Source: Congeria kusceri
Lineage: Eukaryota; Mollusca; Bivalvia; Myida; Dreissenidae
DNA length: 64,000 nucleotides
Assembly (NCBI GenBank): GCA_027627225.1
Contig: JAPFQT010000153.1
Span: 124,001 to 188,000 of the forward strand
Reading direction: 5' to 3'
Shown: one piece after another, positions 14,480-26,180 of the stretch
Position numbering within the stretch: the first letter of the stretch is position 1
Layout of the letters: each line of letters begins with the position of its first letter
Translations under genes and position numbers: made by a program
The notes under the pieces: model-generated
Told to the model about the DNA's origin: nothing
What the model saw: the letters and a program-made list of their open reading frames with translations, nothing else
Database searches by the model: none

Positions 14480-14990
14480 GCAGTGTCCGAGCTAGTTTTG
14501 TCGAGGTCAGGTGATCAAAAACGGCTATCGATTTGATGTTTTGGTGTAGATAAAATAAATGCTAATTTTAATATCCGTGCTGCTAGTAGTTTAGTCGATT
14601 GTACACGTGATTTTAATTGGTCGGGCATTTCATGTCTATAGACGTGTATGGAATGAAATCTTATTTTCAATGTCCGCGCTATTTAGTTTTGTTGAGAACA
14701 GGTGGTCACAAATGGTCAGGATTTAGTGATTTCTAGCAGTACTGTATATATTATAATCGAAGGAATGTTAATTTGATCTGCCCGAGCCAGTTCTGTTATG
14801 AGGAGGTGATCACAAATGACAAGGTATTTAATGATTTGTAGCATATATTATATTAAAATGAATACAAATTTTATAAGTGCGAGCTAGTTTTTTCAGCCAC
14901 AAGTGATAAAATATAATATTATTGATATTATAATAGAATGGACGCTTATTTTTATTATCCGATTTAGTTTTGTCGATTAAACGTTTCAAA
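14480..14990. repeat. GAGCTAGTTTTGT satellite in copy 2
   Basis: Five monomers match 9028-9480. The array is cut by the old LINE at 14997 and resumes at 23903. Confidence 0.85.
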
Positions 14991-15395
14991 ATTATTCTCT
15001 TTTTTATTTTTATTTGTATTGCCTTTAAGCGTTACAACGCTCCTGACATGATATAATGAATACAACACACGATGTAGACAATCAGATAACATACATTTTG
15101 TTAACAAACCAACAATGATAGAAGCTTTATGGTTTAATAAACGGTTACTGAAGTCAAATTTATAAAACAATACTTCTTAGTTTTTGAAATTATGTAAATT
15201 AACATTATTATGTAGTCAATCAGTTAATAAATACATGTTGTAAACCAATAAACAACTAAAGTTTTACGTTATATAACATGTTAATAAAATAATATTCATA
15301 AAAATATCCATGTTTCATGTCTTTTCTGTAAATACATCATATATGACGCTACAATTGTAACAGTGTCTCATATATTAATTTGTTAGCAAAAAATA

Positions 15396-15680
15396 TGTTT
15401 GTTTGTTTGGATTTTTCTCCGTATTCAACAGTATTTCAGTCGGCGGTCAGTTAACCTACTCACACTTTTCCTGGGTAAGCTGGTTTACCAGTACTGAGTG
15501 CACATACTTATGCCAGTAACTGACAACTGCCCTACTTGAATCAGACGTGGGGGGAGAATGGCCGTAGAAATAATTTCATGACCAATCCCCACACAAGTTC
15601 TGTGGCCGAGCCGGGAATCGAAACAGCGATCCTCGGATTTGTAGTCCAGCGCTCTACCAACTGAGCAAGCCGGCCCGACA
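15396..15680 (-). mobile_element. tRNA-derived SINE, copy 2
   Basis: On the minus strand: GGCTTGCTCAGTTGGTAGAG (A-box) at about 15673-15654, a GTTTCGATTCC B-box near 15620, then the same body words as at 6428-6786 and a CAAACAAACAA tail ending at about 15396. Imperfect direct repeats AGCAAA...AAATATG flank it (15385-15397 and 15680-15696), a plausible target duplication. It interrupts the old LINE between its 3' UTR and its ORF2 end. Compared with copy 1 it has a 25-bp segment containing CGTCTGATTCAAG that copy 1 lacks or has lost. Confidence 0.88.
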
Positions 15681-15696
15681 GCAAACAAAATATATG

Positions 15697-16372
15697 TATT
15701 TTGGTAGATTTAACATTTCCTTCTTATTCCTTGTTTGCATTAATTGGTTTAATTTATTTAGCGTGGGCCATCGACAGTAATATGATTTGAAATATTTGCG
15801 TCTCAGATCACCGTATAAAGGGCAAGTAAAAAGAAAAAGATATTCGTTTTCGATTTGTCGAAAGTTACAAAGCTGACAAATTCGATTATCACGAGTTATA
15901 TTTGTATATCGACCGCGTTCAAGCTCTAAAGTATGTGAAGATACTCTGAATCGTGCAAACGCAATTCTAAATTTTATTTCTTGAAAAGTATTTAAAAAGG
16001 GTTCAAAGTGAAATTCGTTGTTAAAACGAGCATATGTTTCTAATCTGGATGAAATGTTAATTGAATTGTACCAACTCTGTTTCTGATTGTCAGTGAGTCG
16101 CTGTTTTATTAAGTTGAAAGCATATATTTCGTTATTTGATTCCGAAAGATTTGTCTGATCTACCTTTATATATGAGAGCCCCAATTGATCTTACACGCAA
16201 TTTAAATGATGCGCCCAGTTTTGGTTGTTAAAGGTATTATTATTTTCTGCATCATTATACAACATAACATATGCCTGCTTTATGAGGCTGTCATCAATTG
16301 ATTTATTAATTTGAAACCAATATTTAACTATTCGTAATTTTCTTATTAATGATAATAAAACTGGAACACGTG
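15697..16372 (-). pseudogene. Old LINE ORF2, C-terminal fragment
   Basis: Minus-strand reading gives an open stretch from about 16184 down to the SINE at 15696, with the C-terminal cysteine cluster of this LINE clade: C-x2-C, then an ENEY word and a C five residues beyond, followed by PLYGDLRRKYF. Upstream of 16184 coding similarity continues to 16372 (words LRIVKYWFQI, NWAHHLN) behind an in-frame stop or slip at about 16190. It resembles the 202-residue tail of the younger LINE at 20481-21089. The remainder of ORF2 is displaced to 21417-23895. Confidence 0.85.
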
Positions 16373-16496
16373 ACGCGGATTAAAGATGGACGCTTTTCTT
16401 ACGAAGAAAAGTAAAACTAATAAATAAATTAACTAATTAACAAACGTAGGTAATTTCTACTAGCGGGTATGTTACAAAACTCAATATACTGTTCTG

Positions 16497-17486
16497 ATGG
16501 ATGAGTGCGTCCCATCTTTGTGCGATTTGAACAAGAACAGAAAGTGTAGCAGTGATAACAAAAACAGTGGTATTTTAAAAAACGCGCGCATCGGTGAATC
16601 GCCTTTGTTTGACAGTGCAGACAGTGTAGACAGTGTAGAACTGAACCTGGATTTATTTACGGTTAGTGAATCTTTACACCAAGCGAATTCAGTGTTATAT
16701 AATGACTCAGTGTTTTTTGAGCAATCGTTGTATCTGGATATAATCAATATGTCATCCGATTCACCGCCGATAGCCAGCACTCCAGCCCCTCAGGCGGCGG
16801 CGCCCTTAACAACTGCAAACGAGCTGACCGGCGATGAAAATCCTACAGATGCAATCATTTCCTTCCTAAAACGAATAGAATCAAAACTGAACCACGTTGA
16901 CACTCGTCTAAACACATTGGACAGTATTGAGCAAAAGGTTAGTAAATTTGAGCTGGACCTTAAAAAATTATGGGCGTTTGTACATGATTCTAACCTAAGA
17001 TTTGATGAAAAAATTTCGAGAATGGACATTCAAGTGGAAAATCTTGAGTTTTCGTTAGCAACTGCGAAAAGTGATATTGACAATATGAGGAAGCAAGATT
17101 TAAAAGTGAAAGATGAACTATTATATGTGCAATCGCAAAGTATGCGGAACAATCTGATATTTGGTAACATACCGGAAGTACCAAACGAAAGGCATGAGCA
17201 TACGGAAGCCGAAATAAGGTCATTTTTGGTTCAGAAGTTGAAAATTGCACAGGACATTGTAAACGACATTAAGTTCGAGCGTGTGCATCGAATGGGTAAC
17301 GCAACTTACGGCCATAAAGGCGGCCAGCCGAGGAAGATAGTCGCCAAATTCACCCTGTTCAAAGACAGAGAGATGGTCCGCAGCCGCCGCAAGGAGCTCG
17401 ATAAAACTGGGTTCTTCATGCACGAGCAGTTTCCGCCGGAAATTGCTGCCCGGCGTCGAGCCCTCATCCCGGAACTAAGAGGCTAA
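16497..17486 (+). CDS. LINE ORF1 (L1 ORF1-like), C-terminus frameshifted
   Basis: 329 residues from an ATG at 16497. The first 110 residues are Ser/Asp-rich and low complexity. Residues about 115-215 form heptad-like coiled coil (IESKLNHVDTRL, NLEFSLATAKSDIDNMR). Residues about 216-300 match the RRM-like fold of L1 ORF1 proteins (SMRNNLIFGNIPE, FERVHRMG, KIVAKFTLFKDREMV), followed by a basic RRRALIPELR segment. The product is expected to bind LINE RNA as a trimer. The reading frame ends at TAA 17484, but about 33 family-like codons (KKKGHNAWLAYDS and onward) continue in the next frame to TAG 17584, which points to a 2-nt loss in an AGAGAG run at about 17478. Confidence 0.88.
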   Translation: MDECVPSLCDLNKNRKCSSDNKNSGILKNARIGESPLFDSADSVDSVELNLDLFTVSESLHQANSVLYNDSVFFEQSLYLDIINMSSDSPPIASTPAPQAAAPLTTANELTGDENPTDAIISFLKRIESKLNHVDTRLNTLDSIEQKVSKFELDLKKLWAFVHDSNLRFDEKISRMDIQVENLEFSLATAKSDIDNMRKQDLKVKDELLYVQSQSMRNNLIFGNIPEVPNERHEHTEAEIRSFLVQKLKIAQDIVNDIKFERVHRMGNATYGHKGGQPRKIVAKFTLFKDREMVRSRRKELDKTGFFMHEQFPPEIAARRRALIPELRG

Positions 17487-17586
17487 GAAAAAGGGACATA
17501 ATGCATGGTTAGCCTACGACTCCCTGATGGTAGACGGTGTTCGGAAACAGAGCGTCAGGGTTCCGGAAGTTACAGGTAGAGTCTAG

Positions 17587-19057
17587 AGGCGCGACGAGGG
17601 CGGACTATCTGTACTGGCATGGAACATTCATGGTCTTAGTAGAACGAAACTTGAGGATAGTGCTTTTACTGACCTTATTTGTAAATATGATATCATTTTT
17701 TTATTTGAATCATGGGGCAATAAAAAATCTAAATTTGATTTGAATCAATATAAATGTTACAATTTTTATAGGAAAACTCAAAATAAAAAAGCTAAACGAT
17801 GTAGTGGGGGTGTAGTTTTGTATATAAGAAACGAATTTTGCAAAGGTATTACAATTGTTAAAAATCACTTTGATACAATTATCTGGTTGAAAATAGATAA
17901 ACACTTTTTTAATCTGTCTGATGATATTTACGTAGCAGGAATTTATATTTGGCCTGAAGCGTCAACTATGTATAATTTTATAAACGTTGATTTATTTGAC
18001 TTATTGCAAAGCGATATTTGTGCATTTGAAACTCGTGGAAATGTATTTTTAACGGGAGATTTTAACGCCAGGGTCGGAAACGGGGATAAAACAGATTATA
18101 TTACCTGTGACAAACCAATTATAGATTACGATAACCATGAATATGAACCGGATAGACCAATCAAACGAGTTTCAATGGACAAAATCCATAATAATTTTGG
18201 TATTAAATTGCTTGATTTATGTAAGTCGAACTGCATGAGAATTGCTAATGGAAGGCTTGGAAACGATTATAATATTGGAAATTTTACTTATGCTTGCTCA
18301 TCAGGATCGAGTGTTATTGATTACCTAGTGTTGAGTGAATGTTACTTTGGTAAATTGAACAATTTCTGTGTGAACCCGTTTAACGAATGGTCGGATCGAG
18401 CATCAATCTCGTTTCTCATTAACTGTGACACTGTGTCATATAGTAATGACGACAATTACACACGAATTAGTATTAAATGGGATGAAAGTCTGAGGAATGA
18501 ATTTAGACGTGGCATTATATCAAAATTGCCTACACTTAATTGCTTAACACTGAATACCAATTTTGGTGATAGGGAATCTGTTAACAATTGTATAAGTAAT
18601 TTTACCAAAGAAATACGAGATGTTGCTGACCCACTTTTTTGTAAAATCATGACTGATCATAATAGTGCTTATAATTGTAAAAGTGTTTCCAACAAATCTG
18701 ATTGGTTCGACGCAGAATGCATTGAAGCAAAGCAAACTTATATTAGAGCCTTGAATAATTATAACTGCCATAAAAGTGATATTAATAGACAGGACATGAT
18801 AAAATCTAAGGGAGATTATAAAAAATTAGTCAAGCGCAAAAAGCGCCTCTGCGATAAGAAGAAGATGAAAAAAATTGAAAGCTTACGACATTCTAAACCT
18901 AAAGATTTTTGGAAACATTTTCGAAATAATAAAACTAATGGTTGTAATAATAATAAAATCAGCAATGAAGATTTTTTTAAACATTTCTCTAATTTAAGCA
19001 TCAACTTTCCAAATGTCCATAATGAAGAAGCTGAGCATTTTTGTAGCAATAATAATG

Positions 19058-19100
<43 letters not shown>

Positions 19101-20445
19101 TAATAATCATGATAATGTTGATGTTGATTGTATCTTTGATGAACTAGATGTACCAGTTACAATACAAGAAGTGGAATCCGTTATATATAACCTGAAGAGC
19201 AACAAATCTTTTGCTGCGGATCAACTTCTTAATGAATACTTTATTGAATCATGTGATATTTTAGCTTCACACTTAGTTGATATTTTTAATGGTATCCTTA
19301 ACTCTGGTATCTACCCAGAATCGTGGATGAACGGACTAGTTGTACCTATTTTTAAGAAAGGTGACCCTAATGATGCTAATAATTATAGAGGCATTACGTT
19401 GAATAGCTGCTTTTCCAAAATATTCACTGGTATTATTAATCAACGTGTTTCGAAGTGGGCGGCCGATAATAATATAATAAGTGATGCACAATTTGGTTTC
19501 AAAAAAGGGAGTTCCACCGTAGATGCTATATTTGTTTTAAATGCAATTATAAGTAAAGTATTAAATGAAAATGGGAGACTAGCGTGTGCGTTTGTTGACT
19601 TTAAAAAGGCCTTTGACAGTATATATAGAAATGGTTTGTGGTATAAATTATTTAAAATAGGCCTGAGAGGCAAAACTTTACGGGTAATAAGGGATATGTA
19701 CTCGAAAGTGCAAGCTTGTATAAAAGGGTGTAACTCATATTCTGAATTCTTCGAAGTCGCTGTAGGTTTAAAACAAGGCGAAGTAATGTCGCCGATACTA
19801 TTTTCTCTCTTCCTAGAAGATCTCGAATTATTCCTCTGTGATGATATTAATAGTGGCCTATCGATAGATGATTTGACTTTTATCTTGATGCTATTTGCAG
19901 ATGATATGGTTATCCTCGCGAAAACTGCAGCAGATCTCCAACACAGTCTAAATCGTCTACAAATTTACTGTAATTCATGGGGACTTGAGGTTAACCCCGA
20001 CAAAAGCAAAGTCGTAGTATTTAGAAAACGAGGTCCTTTAAAACATGAAGAAAAATGGGTTTACAATAATATCCCGTTAGAAGTTGTAGATGATTTTAAC
20101 TATTTAGGAACTGTTTTTAATTATACAGGTAGCTTCGTTCTGAATTGCGAAACCATTTCTGGTAAAGGACTGAAAGCTCTTAATACTCTTATGAGTAATA
20201 TCAAAACAACCCTTTTAAAACCTAGTACCATATGTCAATTATTTGACGCATTTGTAGGATCAGTTTTGAGTTATGGTTGCGAAGTATGGGGATTTGGCAA
20301 ATCCACAAAAGTAGAGCGAATTCATTTGAAATTTTGTAAAAATCTTCTTAAAGTTAAACAATCTACATGTACAATGGCAATATACGGTGAACTTGGCCGA
20401 TTCCCACTTCATATCAATAGACACACACGCATAATAAAATACTAA
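17587..20445 (+). CDS. LINE ORF2: endonuclease and reverse transcriptase
   Basis: Open for 952 codons. An APE-type endonuclease comes first: WNIHGL (Asn at 17623), ESWG (Glu at 17707), GDFNARVG near 18055, IDYLVLS near 18313, and SDRASISF at 18391, where the family has SDH. A basic linker and an (AAT)n poly-Asn tract follow, then reverse transcriptase: NYRGITLNSCFSKIF, FGFKKGSSTVDAI, FVDFKKAFDSIYR, GLKQGEVMSPILFSLF, the catalytic FADD at 19894-19905, and VNPDKSKVVVF. The YGELGR motif lies near 20383. No ATG precedes the endonuclease; the frame is entered directly after the ORF1-frame TAG. A 4-nt deletion at about 20443 ends it early. Confidence 0.93.
19050..19113 (+). repeat. (AAT)n tract inside ORF2
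   Basis: An in-frame AAT array with single GAT and AAC interruptions encodes about 20 Asn between the endonuclease and reverse-transcriptase domains. It keeps the frame. Confidence 0.95.
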
Positions 20446-21089
20446 AGTTATTAAATAGTCACAATATTATTATTAATCGGTTGTACCAAGCGTTGCTAGA
20501 TGATTTTAACAAAGGCAAATCTAACTGGCTAACTGATGTTAAGTCTCTGTTAGATAGCAATGGATTTTCATATGTTTGGATTACACCGCATTCAGTTAAC
20601 GAGAAAAGTTTCCATATAGAATTTAAACAAAGACTACACGATCAATTCAAACAATCGTGGTATACAGCCATAAATATTAGTAGATCTATGTGCACGTATA
20701 AATTGTTTAAAACTGACTATGAATTTGAATGTTACCTTGATAAAGTTCCACTAAGATATCGCATTGTATTATCCAAATTGAGATTGTCATCTCACCAATT
20801 AAAAATCGAAACAGGACGTCATGGTAATAACAGAATCGAACATTGTAACAGATCTTGTACTTTTTGTAATAAAAATGATATTGAGGACGAGTACCATTTT
20901 ATATGTATCTGCCCACTGTATATAGATATTCGTAAAAAATATATTAGTAAATATTATTATACTAAGCCCAGTATGGTCAAATTTATAAATTTATTTAAAT
21001 CTAAAAGCTATAAAACTATATTAAACCTTTGTAAATATACATACCATGCTTTTAACAGACGAAAAATTATGATCAATTTCGTCCAATAA
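20445..21089 (+). pseudogene. LINE ORF2 C-terminal domain, out of frame
   Basis: Continues ORF2 in the next frame after the frameshift at about 20443 (KLL then YQALLDDFNKGKSNW). It holds the clade-typical helical segment (QSWYTAINIS, LRYRIVLSKLRLSSHQL), the C-x2-C ... H-x4-C cluster at about 20863-20912 (CTFCNKND, YHFICICPLY) and a Lys-rich end. The terminal stop is at 21087-21089. In an intact element it would extend ORF2 to about 1165 residues and probably binds template RNA or target DNA. Confidence 0.88.
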
Positions 21090-21416
21090 CTACTCATTTG
21101 TTGTTTTCTTTTGTACAAATTTGTCATTCTTCTTTCGTACTTTTTCGTCTATAACTTATAAGTCCCTCCTCGGGGAGTGAATCTTGTTTATAAACTACGT
21201 TGTAATTTACTATATATCTACTGTTTGATATTCATATAGAATTATTGAATTATTAAGTACGTGTTTATTAAAATTATTCTGTTATAAAGTGTGTATATAT
21301 GTACATATATTATACGTTGTCATGTGTTTATAATTGTTATGCATTGGATCATGTTATGAGGAACATGTATATATGTTCAAGTAACTGAATAAAATATTCT
21401 GTTCTGTTCTGTTCTG
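21090..21416 (+). other. LINE 3' UTR and TTCTG tail
   Basis: AT-rich, with TATA/ATGTACAT words and a terminal block AATAAAATA plus (TTCTG)4. The same tail type ends the minus-strand insertions at 9608 and 61372. Confidence 0.8.
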
Positions 21417-23895
21417 ATTATAGAAGTCTGTCTAATTCTCCATATAAACAAGATACATTCATTGACTGATTTACGCATAATAATTTACGAAGGAATTTTT
21501 AATGAATGGTTTCTATATATGTCTTTCCCAGGACAGAATCCCCACACGTCTGAGAAATAGTTAAGTATGGGTGACACGAGTTTGTCAAATACATTTATTT
21601 TTTCCTGGGTTTCAAAGGAGTATTGATTGCAAATTGAAAATAATATATGCATACCTTTGGTTGCATATTGAGCTATCGATTTTTGAGTTCGGTATCAGTT
21701 ACCGTTCTTCAATAAATGGACGTCTAAGTATTTAAACGACTCGATGGTTTCTAGATCTTCATTATAGGATTTAAATGTTCGCTGAGCTCGTTCGAATATC
21801 AATATTTTTGTTTTATTTGTGTTAATTTTTAAGCTCCATTGGTTACAGTAATGTTCCATATCGTTTAACATTGACTGCAGTAAATTCGGTTATGTGAAGA
21901 ATAAAACTTGATAACAGGCGAATAACATAAAGAAGAAGTTAGTCTCATTGATATAAACAATTCCTTCGGTGTTCCAATTAATGTGTTTCATTATATCGTT
22001 GACAAAAATCATGAACAGTGGACTTGAACACGGGTCTCCTTGTTTGACTCCTATTGATGAGTATATGAAATCTGACGTTTATTATTGTATATTAAAGCTG
22101 ATTTGACAGAAGAGTACATTGCCTGGACGGCTTTCGCCATTTTTGTTTTTATTTTCTCAGCTTTAAGCGTTGTCCATACAAATATCGATTAATTTTATTG
22201 TAACATTTTTCGTAAACAATAAATGCAGCATATAATTTTTTGACCTGAATTTAGATTTGTGTTGACAATAGTATCAAGTACACAGATGCAATCAATGGTA
22301 CTTTTACCTTTTTGGTAGCCAAATGGGTATTACGATATTTTATTGTACTTTTCTGACCACTTTCATGTTCAGCAATATCTGAGAATAATGTTTTGAGAGA
22401 ATACTATTTAGCGTTATACCTCCTTAAAAATGGGAACAGCATACCCTATTCCACACGATTCTGGATATACTGAATTATCAAACAAGGAGCTAATGTCACT
22501 CTCAGGTGTGATTTAATTGTTTTATATGCCGTTTTAACAATTTATGCGGGTATTTCATCATGTCCGCTAGACTGTTATTATTTTGTTTAAAAACTGCTAT
22601 TTTTATTTCATTGTCGGTTATGAATGAATCGAGTTCCTCTGAAATCGATGCACAATTAAATGTTGTATCACATTCTTCGGTCGCGCCCGATGCCTCGCCG
22701 TATAGCGAATTAAAATAATCGATAATTTGTGAATGGAATTATTTTTAGATGTGTCATGTATATTATTATAACATTTTAAATTAATTTCGAAAACTGTCTA
22801 GGCTTTTTATTTCCAGACGATGCGCTTCGTGAATTTTGTATTAATTTTCCCTAGTTCTACCTACGAATTTTATTATTTTTAGTTCTGCTTTTAACAAAAT
22901 GTAACCTTGTAAAAGTATTGCTTGTTTTATTAAATTTTTCGTTGGCATTTTTAAAGTTCAATATTGCCTTCTCGCTAGTAGTATCAAACCACAATGGTTT
23001 ATTTGATTTGCGCGCATTTTGCTATTTTGTTCGTTGTACTCTTTTCCCATATATCTTGGTGTTACATGTGTGAAGAGTATTCGTTAGAATCTGAATTTTC
23101 TTTTCGAACAGAGTATCTGGGTAATGAATATCGTTAAGTGTGTTCGCATTACTTTCTAAACAAACTCGAATTTTTTGTTCGAATACTATTTTCGTTACTA
23201 CGTAATCGCTTGTATTCTGTACATTAATTTTGTGTATTCTGCCCGCTTTTGTGACACTGATGCACAGTCCTGCGTGATCGGAAAATTTCGATCAATCAAG
23301 CACCTCAAAATTACGAATGTATTTACAGTTATGTGATTGTAGTAATAAATAGTCGGTGACACTTTGCCCTCGTTGAACACTCAATAGAAAGTTTCACGCT
23401 TTGTCGCCGGGCAAACTACCGTTAGCGATAATACTATTGGTCGTTACGCACATTGATACTAGTTTTCGACCGCTGCTGTCAATTACGTGATCTTGATTAC
23501 ATATTTTTTTGTAAACAAACATGTGTATTCGAAGTATAGTATGTTTAATTATAAAGAAAAATGTTTGTCATATTCTATTGTATCAAACAGATGGCCTGTT
23601 TTAGCGTTAAAATCTCCAATTATATATGTTTGACCAAGTATTAATATTTTTCTATGCACCATTTTCAACTTCTTCGAAAAAATCAACATTTGTCCATATA
23701 GTACATTTATCCTACTAGTGGAATATAACAAAAACATAAAAATACAGTTTCATTGAAGTTAAAAAGTGATGCATCTTGTTTGATACAAGCAATGCCATAT
23801 TTGTTTGTCACCACTAAAGAAATGTATTGTTTAATGTTATTTTTAATATAAATAGAAATACCTCCAGCATAACGTCCTTTTCTTATTTCTTGCTT
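21417..23895 (-). pseudogene. Old LINE ORF2: endonuclease and RT remnants
   Basis: Read on the minus strand from right to left: endonuclease at 23890-23550 (KGRYAGGISIYIKNNIKQYI, then IIGDFNAKTG with the catalytic Asp and Asn words), a degraded centre, and reverse-transcriptase remnants at about 22500-21680, including HYCNQWSLKINTNKTKILIF near 21850. It ends with SPILNYFSDVWGF near 21580 and a YGELDR word at about 21440, where the younger LINE cut in. Numerous stops and shifts are present. Its order fits the C-terminal piece at 15697-16372. Confidence 0.85.
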
Positions 23896-23902
23896 ATTAT
23901 TC

Positions 23903-24310
23903 AGGGATTTCATGATTTCTGGTAGTTATTATTATTGAATGATTTATAATTTTAATTGTCCGAGCTAGTTTTGTCGATTACACATGATCCAAAATTGTCC
24001 GGGATTGAATGATTTCTAGTAAATATTACAACAGAGTGAATGACAATCTTAATTTCCGGGCTAGTTTTGTCTTTACACGTGATAAACAATGGCCAGGGAT
24101 TTAATGATTTCTATATACTAGATATTACTAGGCTTAATCATGCTTATAATGTGCGAGCTAGTTTTGCGGATTGTACGCGATCAAAAGGACCAGGGATTTA
24201 ATTTTGTAATATAGATATTAATTTAATGAATGCAGATTTAATATCTTTCATTTAGTTTTGTTCAATTATTCGTGATTAAAAATGGCCAGGGATTTACTGT
24301 TTTTATAAAT
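23903..24310. repeat. GAGCTAGTTTTGT satellite, right of the LINE nest
   Basis: Four monomers that continue the array cut at 14997 and match 9480-9599 plus 11155-11450. Confidence 0.85.
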
Positions 24311-25819
24311 ATATTACATTAAAAAATGAAAGAAATTTTCGTACGTTTAATTGCAACGCTTTCGTTCATTGCCAACTATTGTAACGCGTAATTGCTGTTA
24401 CTTCCGCACACTTGAAGACCTAAACCGTCCGTACTATATGATCCTTGAAACTAATATCGTGTTAGGAAAAAAAGCTTAATTTATATATACACATGAACAG
24501 TAGGATAATATGATTTACATTATTCTGCTATCGAACATATTGAAAATATCAATTATTGTCATATTTCTTTATGATAATTATTGATAGAGATTACACTATT
24601 GGAGGGCTCAAACCTAAAAAAGACACCATGTATATATTAATTGTAATCTATAGAATATCAAGTATGCTAGGCACGATTATAAGTGCCAAGATTTTTTAAA
24701 TATAAATTATAATACATTTTAATGGATGTTTATTTTAAATACCCGGAATATTTTTATCGAATGACTACACTACTTGTGAACCCTCAGATGACAACCCAGT
24801 TCATTGAATAGGACCGAAAGAGTTGGAAAGGGTTTGTGCAGTGTTGTTGCTTTTTCCCACTTCTGCTGCGCAAAATATTTACCGTATGTTCAATCATATT
24901 TCAGTACACTATTTTGTAATTTATCGGATCCGTGGTCTTAAACCAACTAGCTTTATATGTCAGGGTTGAGACCCGCTGACCCTAGATCCTGCTACATGCT
25001 AACATGCTACTACACTCGTCTTTCGAATGAAACGTTAACCCGGAGGGGGGGGGGGCAGTGTACTAGTTAATAGTCTTTTCTTGGCAACATTTAATGTTTT
25101 TCTTTAATAAAGAATTGATTATAAATGTATATGTATCTACGAATAAGTAATCATATACACCATTTAACGTTGTCTAAATATTACAATCTTTCGAAATCAT
25201 ATTATGAAGTCACTGTTTTCAACACAAACAAACAGCGTAAATCCAAACAAAATGATTATGTTTGATAAAGATAAAAATGATTCACTGTATTCGTTTGGTG
25301 TGTGAACTTTGAATAAACATACAAAACACTGTAGAAATATATTTGGTCCCAAATGGAACATGAATACACTAAATGCAGAAATTTTAAGACCAATCATGTT
25401 ATATTTACACAGGACGTTCAAAAAGACGAAATTCTGACAGGAATTGCCCCTGTCAAAGATCTATAAAATTAATCACAATCCCTATCCCAGGCTAACTGAT
25501 ATTGCTTGTAGTATCATAAGCTGTATATGAATGCAATTAAAAGGAATAAGAACTAATACATTCATATTGTTGATCCATGTTGCATTTAGATATATAAAGA
25601 ATCTATATAAATTGATATAAAATAAAAATTATGCATACAGAAAACAAACGACATTTACTCCGTATCATATGCAGCAATCAAAATGCACGAAACTTCAAAT
25701 ACGTGCATTTCAGTGAAAACTTTCTCAAGCTACAGTACAGTTGTTTATAGTATGCATGCGCATAGCGGTACTTCATGTACATTTCATTCATATCGATTTT
25801 ATTACTACTAATAATATTC

Positions 25820-26180
25820 CAGCGCTCACGAAAAGTGTCACGGTGACCAATTTTTATAATAATTCTACCCACCTGATGAAGATGTTTTGTATTGTCAGAA
25901 CATGTATTTAAATGGTGAATTAAATATTATGTATAATGCATTAAATGTACTATTTACTGATCAGGAAATTATGAAAGCCTATAAACAGATACATCCCGCG
26001 CCCACGAAAAGTGTAATGGTGACCAATTTTTATAATAATTTCACCAGCCTGGTGAAGATGTTTTGTACTTTCAGGACATCTATTTAAATGGTGAATGAAG
26101 TAGTATGTTCAATGAATTAAATGTACCATTTACTGATTAGGACATTATGAAAGGCTCTAAATAGATACATCAGCTAGACC
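25820..26180. repeat. Two-copy 185-bp tandem duplication
   Basis: CCCACGAAAAGTGTMAYGGTGACCAATTTTTATAATAATT starts one unit near 25825 and the other near 26000 (shown with ambiguity). Both units run through GAAGATGTTTTGTA and ATTTAAATGGTGAAT. The unit lies in the N-terminal RT part of the decayed LINE below. Confidence 0.75.

Larger units (their letters stand above)
16376..21416 (+). mobile_element. Nearly complete two-ORF LINE
   Basis: About 5 kb: short 5' leader, ORF1 (RNA-binding type), ORF2 (endonuclease plus reverse transcriptase), a 330-bp AT-rich 3' UTR and a terminal (TTCTG)4 tail at 21396-21416. It sits inside the old minus-strand LINE at the point coding for the YGELGR motif, because the old protein breaks off there on both sides. 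Its own 5' boundary and target duplication are not sharply resolved. Two small frameshifts and one altered endonuclease residue suggest recent loss of activity. The clade is uncertain: ORF1 is L1-like, while ORF2 resembles CR1/L2/jockey-type elements. Confidence 0.88.
14998..23895 (-). mobile_element. Old LINE, minus strand, split by nested insertions
   Basis: Flanked by ATTATTC at 14991-14997 and 23896-23902; copy 1 has ATTATTC once at the matching point (about 9473). The 3' part is on the left (14998-16372) and the 5' part on the right (21417-23895), as expected for minus orientation. A SINE (15396-15680) and a younger LINE (about 16376-21416) lie inside it. Its coding parts are described separately. 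Many stops and frameshifts mark it as inactive. Confidence 0.8.
13322..25690. repeat. Segmental duplication, copy 2 (split by LINEs)
   Basis: Homologous to 7460-12990 at both sides of the LINE nest: 13322-14997 matches 7460-9480, and 23896-25690 matches 9480-12990 apart from the insert in copy 1. The two copies lie head to tail, about 330 bp apart. Uninterrupted, the copy is about 3.5 kb. Confidence 0.9.

Noticed and set aside
15600..15680. tRNA gene on the minus strand
   Set aside because: The A- and B-box region is followed by a SINE body and ACAA tail shared with 6428-6786, and the cloverleaf is imperfect; a retroposon fits better.
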